Part shown: positions 26,901-36,608 of the stretch, one piece after another | Layout: each line of letters opens with the position of its first letter | How positions within the stretch are numbered: position 1 is the first letter of the stretch | Translations under genes and position numbers: made by a program | Source: Silurus meridionalis | Taxonomy: Eukaryota; Chordata; Actinopteri; Siluriformes; Siluridae | NCBI RefSeq assembly: GCF_014805685.1 | Contig: NC_060896.1 | Location: 3,857,389 to 3,921,388 of the forward strand | Reading direction: 5' to 3' | DNA length: 64,000 bases | The notes under the pieces: model-generated | What the model was told of the DNA's origin: nothing | The model's input: only the letters and a program-made list of their open reading frames with translations | Database searches by the model: none

Positions 26901-27504
26901 GCATTGAGTAAAAGACAGGAGGGGGAGCTGGAGGTAGCAGAGCTGAAGATGTTGAGATGTTCGTTGGGAGTGACGACGATTAGAAATGAGTTTTTTAGAG
27001 AGAGAGCGCATGTAGGATGTTTTGAAGACAAGGTGAGGGAGGCGAGATTGAGATGGTTTGAACATGTGCAGAGGAGGGACATGGGGTATATCAGTAGGAG
27101 AATGCTGAGGATGGAGCCACCAGGAAGGAGGAAAAGAGGAAGACCAAGGAGGAGGTTTATGGATGTGGTGAGGGAAGACATGCAGGTAGTTGGTTTGAAA
27201 GAGGCGGATGTAGAGGACAGGGGGGTATGGAGACGGATGAGCCGCTGTGGCGCCCCCTAATGGGAGCAGCCGAAATAGGTCTGTACTCACTTTGTTGCCA
27301 GCTGTTTTGCCAATAATGGCTATATGTTGAGTTATTTTTAAAAAAGGCAGTAAATCTGTACTGCTCTACAAGCTGCCCACTGAATACTCTAAAATAATAA
27401 CTGTTTCATTTGTATAATTTTGTTCCTTGAGAAGATTATACTAAAACAGTTGTCTACAGTACACTGTATATATTCATTGTTTTATTATATTTCTGCTAAT
27501 AGTA

Positions 27505-27548
<44 letters not shown>

Positions 27549-29275
27549 GACTGATTTAATGTAAAGGCCTTTTGCAAAGCACAATTTGTAAGTAAATTCT
27601 ACCTGCTTTATGAATGTCATTAGCATTTTTTTTTTGTCATGTTGTTTACGGTCCGTGTCCTTGTCCAACACGGAAACGTCTCTACGACACGCCTTTTAAT
27701 TAATGAAAATGATTGAAAAAGGATGGTAATGAGTGTTCCCTCATAAAAGCTTGAGCACTTTGACAAACTGCATTCTGCCTTTCCGCTGATAAAATGTAAT
27801 TCATGCATCTTTAATTAGAAGTTGATTCATTTTTCATCAAGTCTAGAGCCTGGCTGCTTTTTAGAGGCAGATTCATTTTCACAGGCTTTTATTGTACATG
27901 GTTCACTGAGCTGGAGAATAATGAGAAGAAAATTTCTATAGTTTTTTTTTAAGGTAGATATTGCACTTTTTCTCTGAGCTCAGCTCCGGTTTAGATCTGT
28001 AGATGTAAAACTTTCTCATCACAGTCATTTCCCAATGCATGTTAAGTGACAGCCAGGAAAGTCCAGAGTGTCTGACAGTGAGGATCTGAGATCTGAGAAA
28101 GGTTGATGAAATTTGTACATTAGAAGCGGTACTTTTCCATCACAAGAACCTTTCAGTTCAGATTCATGTCCTGCTCAGAGCGAGTAATTCTTTTCTCTGG
28201 ACCAAGGGGTCTTCAAACTTATTCATAAAGGTCCATTGTGGCTGCAGGTTTTCATTCAGGCCAAATCAGAGGTACAAATGGTAGGTGATTGGAGACCAGA
28301 ATGAATTGATTAAACCAGGCTTGGTTAGAATGAAAACCTGCACCCACACCAGACCTTAGTGGATGGGATTGTGATCTGAGTCTGAAAGTTTTTGCAGAAT
28401 TAGTTGGTTTGTGCCTTGAAATGCTGGATTCCATCATGTAGCTCCTGGTAATCATACCGCCTCAAAAAAAAACAGGAACTCATACAGAAACTATGTTGTT
28501 CTTGAAATTTCCATGTCCCTTGAAAGGTTTTTAAACTTGTGTGGCGCAGATCACAACCAGGATTTGAAGAGGCCTTAAAAACAGTCACTGATCAATAAAA
28601 AAAAGTTATTTGGAACCAAAGTAGAACTAAAGATTTTCTAAGCAGCCTTTGGTAATTATGATTCTTCTTTCTGCTTGACAGAGATCTACAGGCGGATTGG
28701 CGATCCCTCTTTGTGCCTTTCAGGGCACGGTGTCCCTCCATGCACCCACAGGCAAAACGCTCTCCCTGTCCACCTATGAGGTAAGCAGTGACGGCCTCAA
28801 GATCTCCCCCAACAATGCCAAAAAGGTCGAGGTGTACCGCTCCAAATCGGTGGGCCACGAGCCCAGTGCGGAAGAGTCGAACTCCGGAAGCGGGGGTGGT
28901 GGAGGTGTAGCCGACACCAACGTGAAGATCCACCTGGAAGTTCTGGAGATCTGTGACAACGAAGAGGCCATGGACAGCGTTTCCATTGTGTCCAACATCA
29001 GCCAGTCCTCGACGCATGCGCGCTCTCCATCGTTGCGGTACTCTCGCCGTGAAAACCGCTTCGTATCGTGTGAGCTGGGAGAGACAGCCTCGTACTCTTT
29101 GCTGATCCCCGGTTCCAGCCCGGATACTGATGGACTTAACATACACATCCCAGATACAGTCGAGGCGCACCGGCAAAACAGCCGACGCCAACGGAGTGAG
29201 GCAGGAGGCTACCGGGAGGAGATCCAGCTCCTTAATGAGGTCTACAAGAAGCAGGAGGGGGAAATGGACAAGTAG
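10382..29275 (+). CDS. gpr149: gpr149 gene: probable G-protein coupled receptor 149, four coding exons
   Basis: This gene encodes an orphan seven-transmembrane receptor of about 721 residues; the human protein is about 731. Joining exons 10382-11287, 13549-13732, 13823-14304 and 28682-29275 gives one open frame ending in TAG. Seven hydrophobic segments are visible, starting near residues 26-51 and 58-84. A Cys before TM3 (residue 101) and one in extracellular loop 2 could form the usual disulphide. NRT and NMT near the N-terminus are glycosylation sequons. No DRY follows TM3, and TM7 has TPVFCLS instead of NPxxY, as known for GPR149. The cytoplasmic tail keeps the family signatures [38 protein letters not shown] and [13 protein letters not shown]. 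The start is the first ATG in a CpG-rich exon and fits the family N-terminus. The ligand is unknown; reported mammalian roles are mainly ovarian and neural. dhx36 follows on the same strand, as in mammals. Confidence 0.95.
12013..12065 (-). mobile_element. short Rex1-like LINE tail fragment
   Basis: TTTTTTCGTCCCACAGTAGGGA resembles the 3' tail of the LINE at 14750-15540 (TTTATTCGTCCCACAGTGGGGA). Only the tail is present. Confidence 0.4.
12415..13310. mobile_element. CAGGGCCGG-type DNA transposon remnant with nested MITE
   Basis: Starts CAGGGCCGGTTCTAGACATT and ends near GTAGGCCCTG, suggesting short CAGGGCC inverted termini. Inside, about 13096-13284, AGGCACGTGCACAG and the reverse complement AGGCAGGGCCATGCACAG mark a second, nested inverted-repeat element rich in TGCCCTTTTT. 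It lies in gpr149 intron 1. No transposase recognised. Confidence 0.45.
13549..13732 (+). CDS. gpr149: gpr149 coding exon 2 (end of TM6, TM7)
   Basis: Residues 303-363 plus the first base of codon 364. It follows a CTTTGCAG acceptor and ends at a GTGAGT donor. It encodes the rest of TM6, then TM7 ([19 protein letters not shown]) and [14 protein letters not shown], which matches the GPR149 family cysteine-rich juxtamembrane stretch. Confidence 0.93.
13823..14304 (+). CDS. gpr149: gpr149 coding exon 3 (proximal cytoplasmic tail)
   Basis: Residues 364-524. It opens with [20 protein letters not shown] after a TTTTCAG acceptor and ends SKSERTPRQ before a GTAGGG donor in phase 0. The middle is acidic and poorly conserved; the two ends are strongly conserved family blocks. 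Confidence 0.94.
14570..14675 (-). mobile_element. fragment of the GATCAGGC-type MITE
   Basis: ACCAACACAATATTAGGCAGGTGGTCATAATATTATGGCTGATCGGTGTATA is the reverse-strand terminal piece of the element seen whole at 34704-35163. Confidence 0.55.
14750..15540 (-). pseudogene. Rex1-like LINE 3' remnant, reverse
   Basis: On the minus strand, sequence such as AAGGAGCGACACAGAAGG and CCCTGCGGCTATTAGACTTT matches the end of ORF2 of Rex1/CR1-like fish LINEs (theme [16 protein letters not shown]), now broken by frameshifts. The tail is TTCGTCCCACAGTGGGG plus AT-rich repeats. It lies in gpr149 intron 3. Confidence 0.55.
15860..16310 (-). pseudogene. mariner-like transposon remnant, reverse
   Basis: The minus strand around 16220-16300 reads [14 protein letters not shown], a decayed form of the mariner HPPYSPDLAP block. 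Related remnants are at 22781-23070 and 41994-42520. Multiple stops and frameshifts; not functional. Confidence 0.5.
16380..17085 (+). mobile_element. L2-like LINE 3' region with CTTGA tail
   Basis: Contains CAAGGTTTCTTCCTCATAAC, AGTTTTTCCTTGCCACAGTT, GTAAAGCTGCTTTCAGACAA and AAAAGCGCTATAGAAATAAA. It then ends in (ACTTG)n at about 17048-17085. This is the classic 3' UTR and pentamer tail of fish L2-type LINEs. In gpr149 intron 3, sense orientation. Confidence 0.6.
17876..17953. repeat. (CA)n microsatellite
   Basis: About 70 bases of CA run. Confidence 0.95.
18448..19440 (+). repeat. diverged reiteration of ATCCTGTCAGGTTAG, interrupted by a SINE
   Basis: Variants of AATCCTGTCAGGTTAGCTC occur at about 18452, 18499, 18590, 19031 and 19078, followed by GCTAGCATTAGCTAGC words. 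Spacing is irregular. A tRNA-derived SINE remnant at 18640-18860 lies between the copies. Confidence 0.45.
18640..18860 (-). mobile_element. tRNA-derived SINE remnant, reverse
   Basis: Contains TAAGGGCCCTGCTCAAGAGCCC and ACTCCTGACCTTCCATTCAGTAACCC, the common fish SINE theme whose minus strand carries decayed pol III promoter boxes. A related fragment is at about 985-1030. Confidence 0.4.
20223..20840 (-). pseudogene. RTE-like LINE fragment, reverse, old copy
   Basis: The minus strand gives [33 protein letters not shown] and [13 protein letters not shown], with frameshifts. Same family as 7099-7880, 23980-25281 and 26454-27278, but more diverged. In gpr149 intron 3. Confidence 0.7.
22781..23070 (-). 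pseudogene. mariner-like fragment, reverse
   Basis: GAGGTGCCATCAAAAGGTTTCGAGACT is a terminal-type sequence, and CCTTCTGCGATTCGGATCAATGCAATGGTG matches the remnant at 15860-16310. No intact frame. Confidence 0.45.
23980..25281 (-). pseudogene. RTE-like LINE, 1.3 kb 5'-truncated copy with 16-bp target duplication
   Basis: On the minus strand the copy encodes the reverse transcriptase palm ([66 protein letters not shown]). The C-terminal region follows, in four frames broken by small indels. The 3' end has TAATGGGAGCAGCCGAAA and a (GAA)n tail at 23980-24007. Both sides carry ACATGCAGGTCTCATT (23964-23979 and 25282-25297). FADD is the catalytic aspartate pair. The endonuclease is missing. It sits in gpr149 intron 3, antisense to the gene. 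Confidence 0.85.
25925..26335 (-). mobile_element. ATTTAAATCG-type repeat, reverse
   Basis: Reverse-strand copy of the family at 35180-35690: shares CACCAAAAT, GTCCTGATGATTT, TTGCATAAAGCATCGA and AAATATTTAAATCGATTGACAG. Terminal sequence resembles GGCTGTCAATCGATT, a common fish MITE end. Confidence 0.5.
26454..27278 (+). pseudogene. RTE-like LINE, 5'-truncated, with 10-bp target duplication
   Basis: A frame of 265 residues starts at [12 protein letters not shown] and [13 protein letters not shown] and runs to [16 protein letters not shown] with no stop. So it preserves the FADD motif and the whole C-terminus. It starts at CTGTTTGCAGTGGTGATGG and ends TAATGGGAGCAGCCGAAATA. GTCTGTACTC flanks both ends (26444-26453 and 27279-27288). 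Very similar to 7099-7880. It is a dead-on-arrival copy lacking the endonuclease. Confidence 0.85.
27505..27548. repeat. (ATT)n microsatellite
   Basis: A trinucleotide run of about 44 bases in gpr149 intron 3. Confidence 0.95.
28237..28358. mobile_element. small inverted-repeat element (GCAGGTTTTCATTC ends)
   Basis: GTGGCTGCAGGTTTTCATTC at the left and GAATGAAAACCTGCACCCAC at the right form inverted arms of about 20 bases around 80 bases of centre. A fold-back MITE just before gpr149 exon 4. Confidence 0.55.
28682..29275 (+). CDS. gpr149: gpr149 coding exon 4 (distal tail and stop)
   Basis: Residues 525-721 and a TAG stop. It follows a TTGACAG acceptor and begins [19 protein letters not shown] in phase 0, directly continuing exon 3. 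It ends with the conserved [14 protein letters not shown] and [14 protein letters not shown] blocks. A 14.4-kb repeat-laden intron separates it from exon 3. Confidence 0.95.
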   Translation, partial: RSTGGLAIPLCAFQGTVSLHAPTGKTLSLSTYEVSSDGLKISPNNAKKVEVYRSKSVGHEPSAEESNSGSGGGGGVADTNVKIHLEVLEICDNEEAMDSVSIVSNISQSSTHARSPSLRYSRRENRFVSCELGETASYSLLIPGSSPDTDGLNIHIPDTVEAHRQNSRRQRSEAGGYREEIQLLNEVYKKQEGEMDK

Positions 29276-29452
29276 TATTAGCAGATCCTTAAAGACTTCG
29301 CTAGTGCTGACTGAAAAGGGTTGAACGTCAGGATTGAACGAAGAAAAAAAATTTTAGAAGTCAGTAAATGGTTCAGAAAGTTCATTTCAATGAGCTTAGC
29401 AGATATCTAGTGGCCATGTGAAAGGGGAAAAAACGTGGCTTCTCTAGAAGGT

Positions 29453-29458
29453 AATAAA
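29453..29458 (+). promoter_or_regulatory. candidate gpr149 polyadenylation signal
   Basis: This is the first AATAAA hexamer downstream of the gpr149 stop codon, about 180 bases after it. The placement is plausible, but other hexamers lie further on and usage is unproven. Confidence 0.35.
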
Positions 29459-29590
29459 AAATTCCATAGAAATTGAAAATTTATTTAGCACTTTTTGATT
29501 TGTGCTCCTGGGGCAACACTTTCAGGGTTTATTAAGTACCCTATGACAAGGGGGTTCACTCCCCGGCTAGCACTTCAACTAGAACTATGA

Positions 29591-30096
29591 AGAGGTCGAC
29601 CGATAGTGGATTTTCCTGATACCGATAACCAATTAATAACCCGATAGTTAAAATGGATACTGGGTATAAAAAATTCAGTATCCATTATTTTCTTTTTTTT
29701 ATTATTTTTTTTTATTATTTATAATTATTATTTTTGAAATTTTGAACTTACTTAAAAAAAAAAAAAGAAAACAAATGAAATGAAAATAAATGAAATAAGT
29801 AGGAATATATTAATTACTTCATATAATTTTATAATTAATAAATTATTAATAATAAATATAAGAATACAAAAAAATTATAATAATAGTCTTACCTGTAAAA
29901 AAACGGCATGTGGCGTCAGTGATTTGCCTCTAGAGGCCGCTCTTGTAATGGCAGCGGACCTTCTCAGACGCTTCAGCAACAGACGCAACCCGGAAAAACT
30001 ATCGGTATAGATTTTTGCTGATAGTTCAAGCAATCTATCTATTCATCAAACTATCAGTGACGATTAATCTGCAAAACCCATGATCGGTCGACCTCT
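29591..30096. mobile_element. MITE with perfect AGAGGTCGACCGAT inverted termini
   Basis: Left end AGAGGTCGACCGAT and right end ATCGGTCGACCTCT are perfect inverted repeats of 14 bases. The inside is AT-rich, with a GC-richer block (CGCCTCTAGAGGCCGCTC type) reused at about 55899-55980. CTAGAACT occurs at both edges (29579-29586 and 30095-30102) and may be a hAT-type 8-bp target duplication, though it overlaps the terminus. No transposase. Confidence 0.65.
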
Positions 30097-31419
30097 AGAA
30101 CTCCAGAACTGTCCATTTCATTTAATAAGTATTAGCATTTGATTCGTTTGGCATTTTAAAAACAGTACTCTTTGGAAACTATATAAAACCTGACAGAGTT
30201 TTCAGGTGGGACCTCTATCAGACTACAATAACAAAACAAAGACCTTTTTACAGCAGATCTGCGATTGAAGAAAATCACTACATGCTTTTACCTTTTACGC
30301 TGTTATGGTTTGCCAGTGCCACTTCTGTGTCAGTAGCTGTCCTGTGGGTTTTGGTGTCTGTCTGTTTGTGGCTTAAATGTGCATTGTAGCATCCTTTACT
30401 TACAAGTGTAATCGAATAAATTATACCAAAACAACCTCATGCTAGTCAAAATAAGTCAGGGCCTTAGCATACATCACGCCGAAAGACGTTCAACAGGCTT
30501 TCAAATGATGTGATGTAATTTTAGAACGAATGGACGTATGTAGTGTTTGTTTTCGCCTCACCCTGAACGTGGTACACAACTGCTTGCTTCCCAAGCTGAT
30601 GCGTTCTCAGTAGGTTTTGCTAGCATGCTAATCCAGCCAATGATTCTCATATATCATGCGTTTTTCTGTCTTTTCTTTTCTCAATGTGAATCCAGAACAC
30701 CTAACGTGAAAAAGCAGAACGTATACAAGCTTGTATGTCTACACTGTTGTTAGCTTTGATTTAGTTCTTGTTTTGTCAGTAATCAGGCTGGTCTTTATTC
30801 TTTCTTTGTACCACCTAAATGCAAGGAAAGAGAGATGATTTCGCGGATGTGTCTGATGTTTACAGTCCATTAGAGTGTCTCTGGGTACATATACAGGAAA
30901 CAATAAGAGCCTGTTTACTGAAAGCCACTTCCCTAAATGTAATGTTGTTAGCCTATTTTAATCAGCATGAAAGAAGAGAAGGCCTTTGGGAATTCTCCCA
31001 GCTCTTCTGATTACCACTCTGGTGTCATTAGTGCAAACAGACCTCTGTCCTCAAAAACAGCTCCAAGGCCCACTTTTCCCAAATCAATAACGTAATTTTG
31101 CATGATGCACGAGGCTCATAGATGACAACGCGACACAGAATCACCCCGGAGGTTATATGGCGGCCTGGGAAAAGCCTTTCACGTGGTCAGATTTGGAAAC
31201 GATGCAGCAGGCTGAAAAATACAGGCTTTTATACACACCCGGGGGAAAATTTCAGTTTCATTGAAAAATGTTTAATTATTTTTTTTAAAAAGCAGCTATT
31301 GATTTCATTAGCATTCCATTCGCGTTAATTCAATTTGTTTATTGGTCTTTAGTGAGCACTTTATCCTTGGTTGAGGATTATTGAGGATCGATCCCTTGGT
31401 GAAGAAATTACAGATCTTT

Positions 31420-31925
31420 AAATATATGGACAGTAAATGGCCTCCAAAAGTAAATTCTTCCCCAAAATATTACCACAAAATCTGAAGGCACCCAATTGTA
31501 TACATGTCTTTGGATGTGGTAGCATAGAATTTTCCGTTTACTTTAACTAGGAGACCCAAACCTGTTCCAGCATGACAATGCCCCTGTTCCCAAAACCAAC
31601 TCCATGAAGATCTGCTTCACATGGGTTGGAAGATATGGAAGATCTACTGTTATTAAGCTCTGACCTCAACCCTATTGGGATGAATGTGAAAGCTGACAGC
31701 ACCCAAGGCCTACTCACTTCACCTGCATCAGTACCTGACTTTACTAACACCCTTATGGCTGAATGAATCTCACAAATTTCCACAACAAAATCTAGAGTAA
31801 CATCTTCCCAGAAGAGTGGAGGTTAATTATAAAAGTAAATGGGGAGTCAACGTGGAAAGAGATGTTCAAAAAAGCACACACCAATCTTATGGTCAGGTTT
31901 CCACAACATTTTGCCCATATAGTGT
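31420..31925 (-). mobile_element. TATGGACAAA-type MITE, copy 3, reverse
   Basis: Starts ATATATGGACAGTAAATGG, contains CCAATTGTATACATGTCTTTG, CCTGTTCCAGCATGACAATG and CATCTTCCCAGAAGAGTGGA, and ends TTTTGCCCATATAGTGTA. The most complete copy of this family here, about 500 bases. Confidence 0.65.
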
Positions 31926-32290
31926 ATCCTGTTGGCTAAACCCTATAACCTGGATAACTAGATAGATAATCCCTGTATTATAAATAACTAGCTAGTTAAG
32001 CCCTGTAACCTAGATAGCTTGCTAGCAAAATCCTGTAACCTGGATAACTAGCTAGTTAAATCCTGTAACCTGGATAGCTAGGTAGCTAAACCCTATATTA
32101 TATATATATATCTAGCTAAGTGAACCCTGTAACCTGGATAACTAGCTAGCTAAACCCTGTATTATATATAACGAGCTAGCTAAACACTATATCCTATATT
32201 ACTTGCTAGCTAAACACTGCAACGTGGATAGCTTAATAGCTAAATAATGTAACCATTATAGCTAAATAGCTAAACATTGTTACCTGGATC
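31926..32290 (+). repeat. tandem array, TAAACCCTGTAACCTGGATAACTAGCTAG type
   Basis: About ten diverged units of 30-40 bases. It begins immediately after the MITE end in the same configuration as the shorter array at 5998-6135. Confidence 0.8.
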
Positions 32291-32691
32291 AAGGAGATCT
32301 TAAAAGTTCTATATTGTTTTTTTTTGTTTGTTTTGTTTAATAAAAGCACTGATTAGTTTAGTGCACTTTCTGAGAGAAGACTCAGCGCCAGGGTTCTACA
32401 TGGAACCTTCAAGTGTTCCCCCAGATTTGATAATGATTGGAGGTTATTAGTGGAAAGAAAAGGGGTTGTGGGATCAGAACCCTGAATAGAATAGGCTGTG
32501 ATGTTTTGAGAGCCACCATGACAGTTTAAAGCCGTGAAGGTGTAAAGGAAGGTTCTAGATAAGCAGATGGAGCGATGGAGAACGTCTCCGCTTTAATATT
32601 CCCTCCAGCTCTCAGCAGCAGATGTCCTTGAGCCTGTCAATGTGTTGAAACCGCATCAGAAATGTTCAGAGCATATTATGTTTTGAGAGCT

Positions 32692-32711
32692 GTGTGTGTG
32701 TGTGTGTGTGT

Positions 32712-32749
<38 letters not shown>

Positions 32750-32890
32750 AGAAAGAGGGTGAGAGTAGATAAGGCACTAAGTGTAAATATTGTTAGTATT
32801 CAAGCTCAGACTCAGGTCATACGGGAAACTGGAATACTAAAAAGTGACTGTGGACCTCAATCAAACGATTAGTTTTACTCAATGATTCAT

Positions 32891-32949
<59 letters not shown>

Positions 32950-33046
32950 CGTTGCTTTGTGCGTATCAGTATTCTGATTGTCTATCACTATGCTTACTGC
33001 CATGTGCGTTTGTGGATTTATGTTTTTTGTTTTTTTTGCCAGAATA

Positions 33047-33132
<86 letters not shown>
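32692..33132. repeat. microsatellite cluster: (GT)n, (GT)n, (TC)n-(AC)n
   Basis: GT runs at 32692-32747 and 32893-32945, then a TC run at about 33050-33093 fused to an AC run to 33132. Confidence 0.93.
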
Positions 33133-33136
<4 letters not shown>

Positions 33137-33270
33137 TCCCTAGCCTGCTAGATCTCAGCACGATGTCTATGTATGAGGAAGCACTCGTTTTTCGGCACAC
33201 AGGGCAATTTACTGAAGTTCAAGAACTTCGCGTCATTTCACTGAAGATGTAAGCGTGAACGAATGAGCAC

Positions 33271-33419
33271 AAACCTCCCAAAAATCTAGCGAAACATCTT
33301 CCCAGAAGAGTGGATCTCATTATAAGAGCAAATGGGGACTAAATGTGGAAATGGAACGTTCCAAAAGCACATACAAAACTCCTCCTCGGGTGTTCACAAA
33401 CTTTTGTCCATATAGTGTA
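33271..33419 (-). mobile_element. TATGGACAAA-type MITE, copy 4, end fragment
   Basis: CATCTTCCCAGAAGAGTGGA and AATGGGGACTAAATGTGGAA to CTTTTGTCCATATAGTGTA: the terminal third of the family. Confidence 0.6.
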
Positions 33420-33899
33420 GCGATGTTAATGGATTTTAATGGATGGAAATAAGGAGAGGAAAGATGATGCTTAGTGCCATCTGCTCTACACTGTGATATA
33501 CTCTTCATTATAATAAAGTATATGTTATAAAGCTAAGTTAAATATTTGCTGCTTTGAGGTCGAACAGGAGGATCATTGATCTGTATCTGCTCCATTCACC
33601 CACAGTGGCTTCTTCACGCGCTTTGTTTTACAGTGAGCCGCTTTACTTCTCTCAAGCAGGAAAAGAGGAAAGACAGTTTTTTTTGTTTTGTCCGGCTGAA
33701 TGTCCTCATTCATTAAAGATTTATTTGATGATAATGAATCTTACAAGTGTCTCATATGTCTGGTTATTTCTTGGACAAATCCTCCTACAGAACCACACAG
33801 TGTCCTGAGATTGCATGAGAGATGGAGGGATGCAGCCTGAATACTTCCTTCTATCACTTATTTTATAGTTACAATAAACTGTCTGGGTTTTACTAGTAT

Positions 33900-33902
<3 letters not shown>

Positions 33903-33937
<35 letters not shown>

Positions 33938-34048
33938 TACACTCTTCCACTCTCTGTCTCACTCTCAACTGTTCTCTCTTCTGCTCCTTCTTTCATTCTC
34001 CGTCTCTCTCTCTCTCCCCCATTCCATCTCTTTGTCCTCCTCCCCCTC

Positions 34049-34087
<39 letters not shown>

Positions 34088-34220
34088 TCTTCCACTCTCT
34101 GTCTCACTCTCAACTGTTCTCTCTCTTCCTCTCCTTCTTTCATTCTCTGTCTCTCTCTCTCTCCCCTTTCCAGCTCTCTGTTCTCCTCCCTCTCCCTTCT
34201 CTCCTTCTCTCCTCTCTTTC

Positions 34221-34305
<85 letters not shown>

Positions 34306-34306
34306 T
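33903..34306. repeat. polypyrimidine tract with 145-base tandem duplication and (TCTA)n
   Basis: ACTCTTCCACTCTCTGTCTC recurs at 33940 and 34085, and the following CTCAACTGTTCTCTC, TCTTTCATTCTC and GTCTCTCTCTCTCTCCCC recur in the same order, so a unit of about 145 bases is duplicated. A (TCTA)n run of about 90 bases follows at 34217-34306. Confidence 0.85.
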
Positions 34307-34703
34307 TTTAACTTCCTCCCTCTCTCAAAGAAATGCAGATTTTCCCAGTACCTCCTCTGTCCTGTAGACGTCTCTGTGCTGGGAAATGTCTCTGTGCTGG
34401 GAAACTTTGTACTGTAACAGTTGCAACACACTGATACTTAAAACTCCTCCCATAAAGCTCCAATAAAAACATCTAAACAAAACCATCAACAATTTGTATT
34501 TACTCACCAACACCACATTTTCAAAACCCATTTTTAGACCCCATAGTCCCCTACGAGCTGTTACTATAGAAACAATACCCCTCATTAGAATAAGTGCATT
34601 AAAATATACACTGGTGTTTATGTTACAGCTGGAACTTACGGTCTGAGAGATTTGCTCAGATATATTACACTAATGCCAACCAAATTTGAGAACTCTGTGA
34701 GAC

Positions 34704-35163
34704 ATACACTGATCAGGCATAACATTATGACCACCTGCCGGAAATTGTGTTGGTCCTCTTTCGCTGCCAGAACAGATCTGACCCGTCGATCTTTAACAGC
34801 ATGAACTTCTTCAGCAGTTTGATATACAGGAGATCGTCTGTTGGATCGGACCACACGGACCAACCTTCGCTCCCCACGTGCATCAATGAGCCTCGGTCGC
34901 CCACAACCCTGTCGCAGGTTCACCACTGTTCCTTCCTTGGAGGACTTTTGATTCTGACCACTGCAGACCAGGAACATTTCACAAGAGCTGCAGTTTTGGA
35001 GATGCTCTGACCCAGACGTCTAGACGTCACAAATTATTGAGGGCAAAATGTTTACTTGCTTCTTAATATATCAACAGGTGCCATGTTGAAGAGATAATCA
35101 GTGTTATTCACTTCACCGCTCATAATGTTATAAAGTCATAATATTACGCCTGATCGGGGTATA
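34704..35163. mobile_element. MITE with TGATCAGGCATAACATTATGAC termini
   Basis: Left end ACTGATCAGGCATAACATTATGAC; the right end in reverse complement reads CCGATCAGGCGTAATATTATGAC. The inverted termini are about 25 bases. Internal text (GGTCCTCTTTCGCTGCCAGA) is the widespread fish repeat that also left a fragment at 14570-14675. The coding potential seen on the minus strand looks incidental or decayed. Confidence 0.6.
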
Positions 35164-35179
35164 TATGTAATGTATGATA

Positions 35180-35690
35180 AAGACATGATTTTTCTAGGAC
35201 TGCCAATTGATTAAAATATTTATTCATTAAAATGAATCAAATTAACTGTCATGAGTTAACTCAAGTTTATTCGCAAATTAACTGCACATTTTTTATCCGT
35301 TCTAAATGTACATTAAATTAATACTTTTCACGTTTTTTAATATTCTAATCAACATGCGCATAGACAAATTTGGCTGCTTTATGCAAATGTATGTTCATTA
35401 TTAGTGAAACCAAACTCAACATTGAGCATGAAGACAAAATATCCTTGTAAATGTTTTTAAGTAATGATGGTGATTTAATTACGTAAATCATCAGGACACC
35501 AAAGGGATCTTTTGCTATGTTTCCACACGGACGGTTTTAACTGCCGGATGTGCGCACCATGGCGAATTTTGGTGCTTCATTTGACACTTTGGCGCAAAAT
35601 AAACGTTGTGATTAAAAATACATTTTGTTTTTATTTCTCTTTTTTATGAGTAAAGAAAGGACATTGTGATTAATCGTGCGTTAAAGTGTG
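35180..35690 (+). mobile_element. ATTTAAATCG-type repeat, forward copy
   Basis: Shares CATGAGTTAACT, CAACATGCGCATAGACAAAT, TGCTTTATGCAAATGTATGT and TTTCCACACGGACGGTTTTAA with 25925-26335 in opposite orientation. Confidence 0.5.
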
Positions 35691-35827
35691 AGGAAGAACT
35701 CGATCTGAAGAACTGTCATGTGTAGGTGTCGCATGTGAAATAATTAATGCCGCAGAGTGAAAAGAAATGACAAGTGACAAAAAAAAAAAAAATTTACAAT
35801 AGTGTCACCTTCACACCATTTATTAAC

Positions 35828-36418
35828 ACTGTATGGCCAAAAGTATTGGGACAAATCTATTATTTTATTTATTTATTTATTTATTTTTAAGTCCAAGGAA
35901 TGGTTCTTCCCCAAAGTCTACAACACAATTGTACACATTTACATTTATGTCATTTGGCAGACGTCCTTATGCAGAGCGAATTACAGTTATCTTAGTTATA
36001 CAGCTGAGCAATTAAGGGTTAAAACCCAGAAGCTTGATGGTCCTGAGATTTGAACCTATGACCTTCCGATTAGAAGGGCCAACAGCTACCACTTCCTATT
36101 AGGAGATATAGGATGCCTTTGGTGCATTAGGATTACATTTTCTCTTGAACTAGGAAAACCTGTCCCAGCATGACAACAGGTTAGATGGTTTGGGAGATGG
36201 CCTCAACCCCAGGCCTCCTCACCTCTCCTCCAGTCAGTACCTGACTTCACTAACAACCTTGTGGCTGATTAAAATCACACCCAGATCTCCACAAAATCTA
36301 AAAAACATCTTCCCAGAAGAGTGAACTATATGAGAGCAAATGGAGCCTAAATAAGGAATGAGATGTTGAAAATCATATAATCAGGTGTCCACAAACTTTT
36401 GCCCACTCAGTGTGTAGT
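35828..36418 (-). mobile_element. TATGGACAAA-type MITE, copy 5, carrying a SINE insertion
   Basis: Starts CTGTATGGCCAAAAGTATTG and ends CACAAACTTTTGCCCACTCAG. Relative to copy 3, about 175 bases are inserted (35938-36110) between CACAATTGTACAC and GATATAGGATGCCTTTG; that insert is a SINE. Confidence 0.6.
35938..36110 (-). mobile_element. tRNA-derived SINE, reverse, nested in MITE
   Basis: The minus strand starts near AGTGGTAGCTGTTGG and includes GGTTCAAATCT, a good pol III B box. It then has the common fish SINE body (TTTGGCAGACGTCCTTATGC on the plus strand). The A box is disturbed. A V-SINE-like assignment is tentative. Confidence 0.55.
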
Positions 36419-36545
36419 ATAATGTGCAGCCTAGAAGCCATTTAAAGCTCATTCTGGATCATTACTGCTGATATTCAGCATGTAGGTTGCATCGCCAAGG
36501 AGAAATTCATCCAGGTCAGTCCGAGAGTATCTGGCATTTTAACAG

Positions 36546-36546
<1 letters not shown>

Positions 36547-36606
<60 letters not shown>
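36547..36606. repeat. (GT)n microsatellite
   Basis: A GT run of about 60 bases. Confidence 0.95.

Positions 36607-36608
<2 letters not shown>

Noticed and set aside
34636..34977. 113-residue minus-strand frame with transposase-like wording
   Set aside because: It lies inside a MITE with short inverted termini; no catalytic motif is visible and the frame is short, so I list only the MITE.
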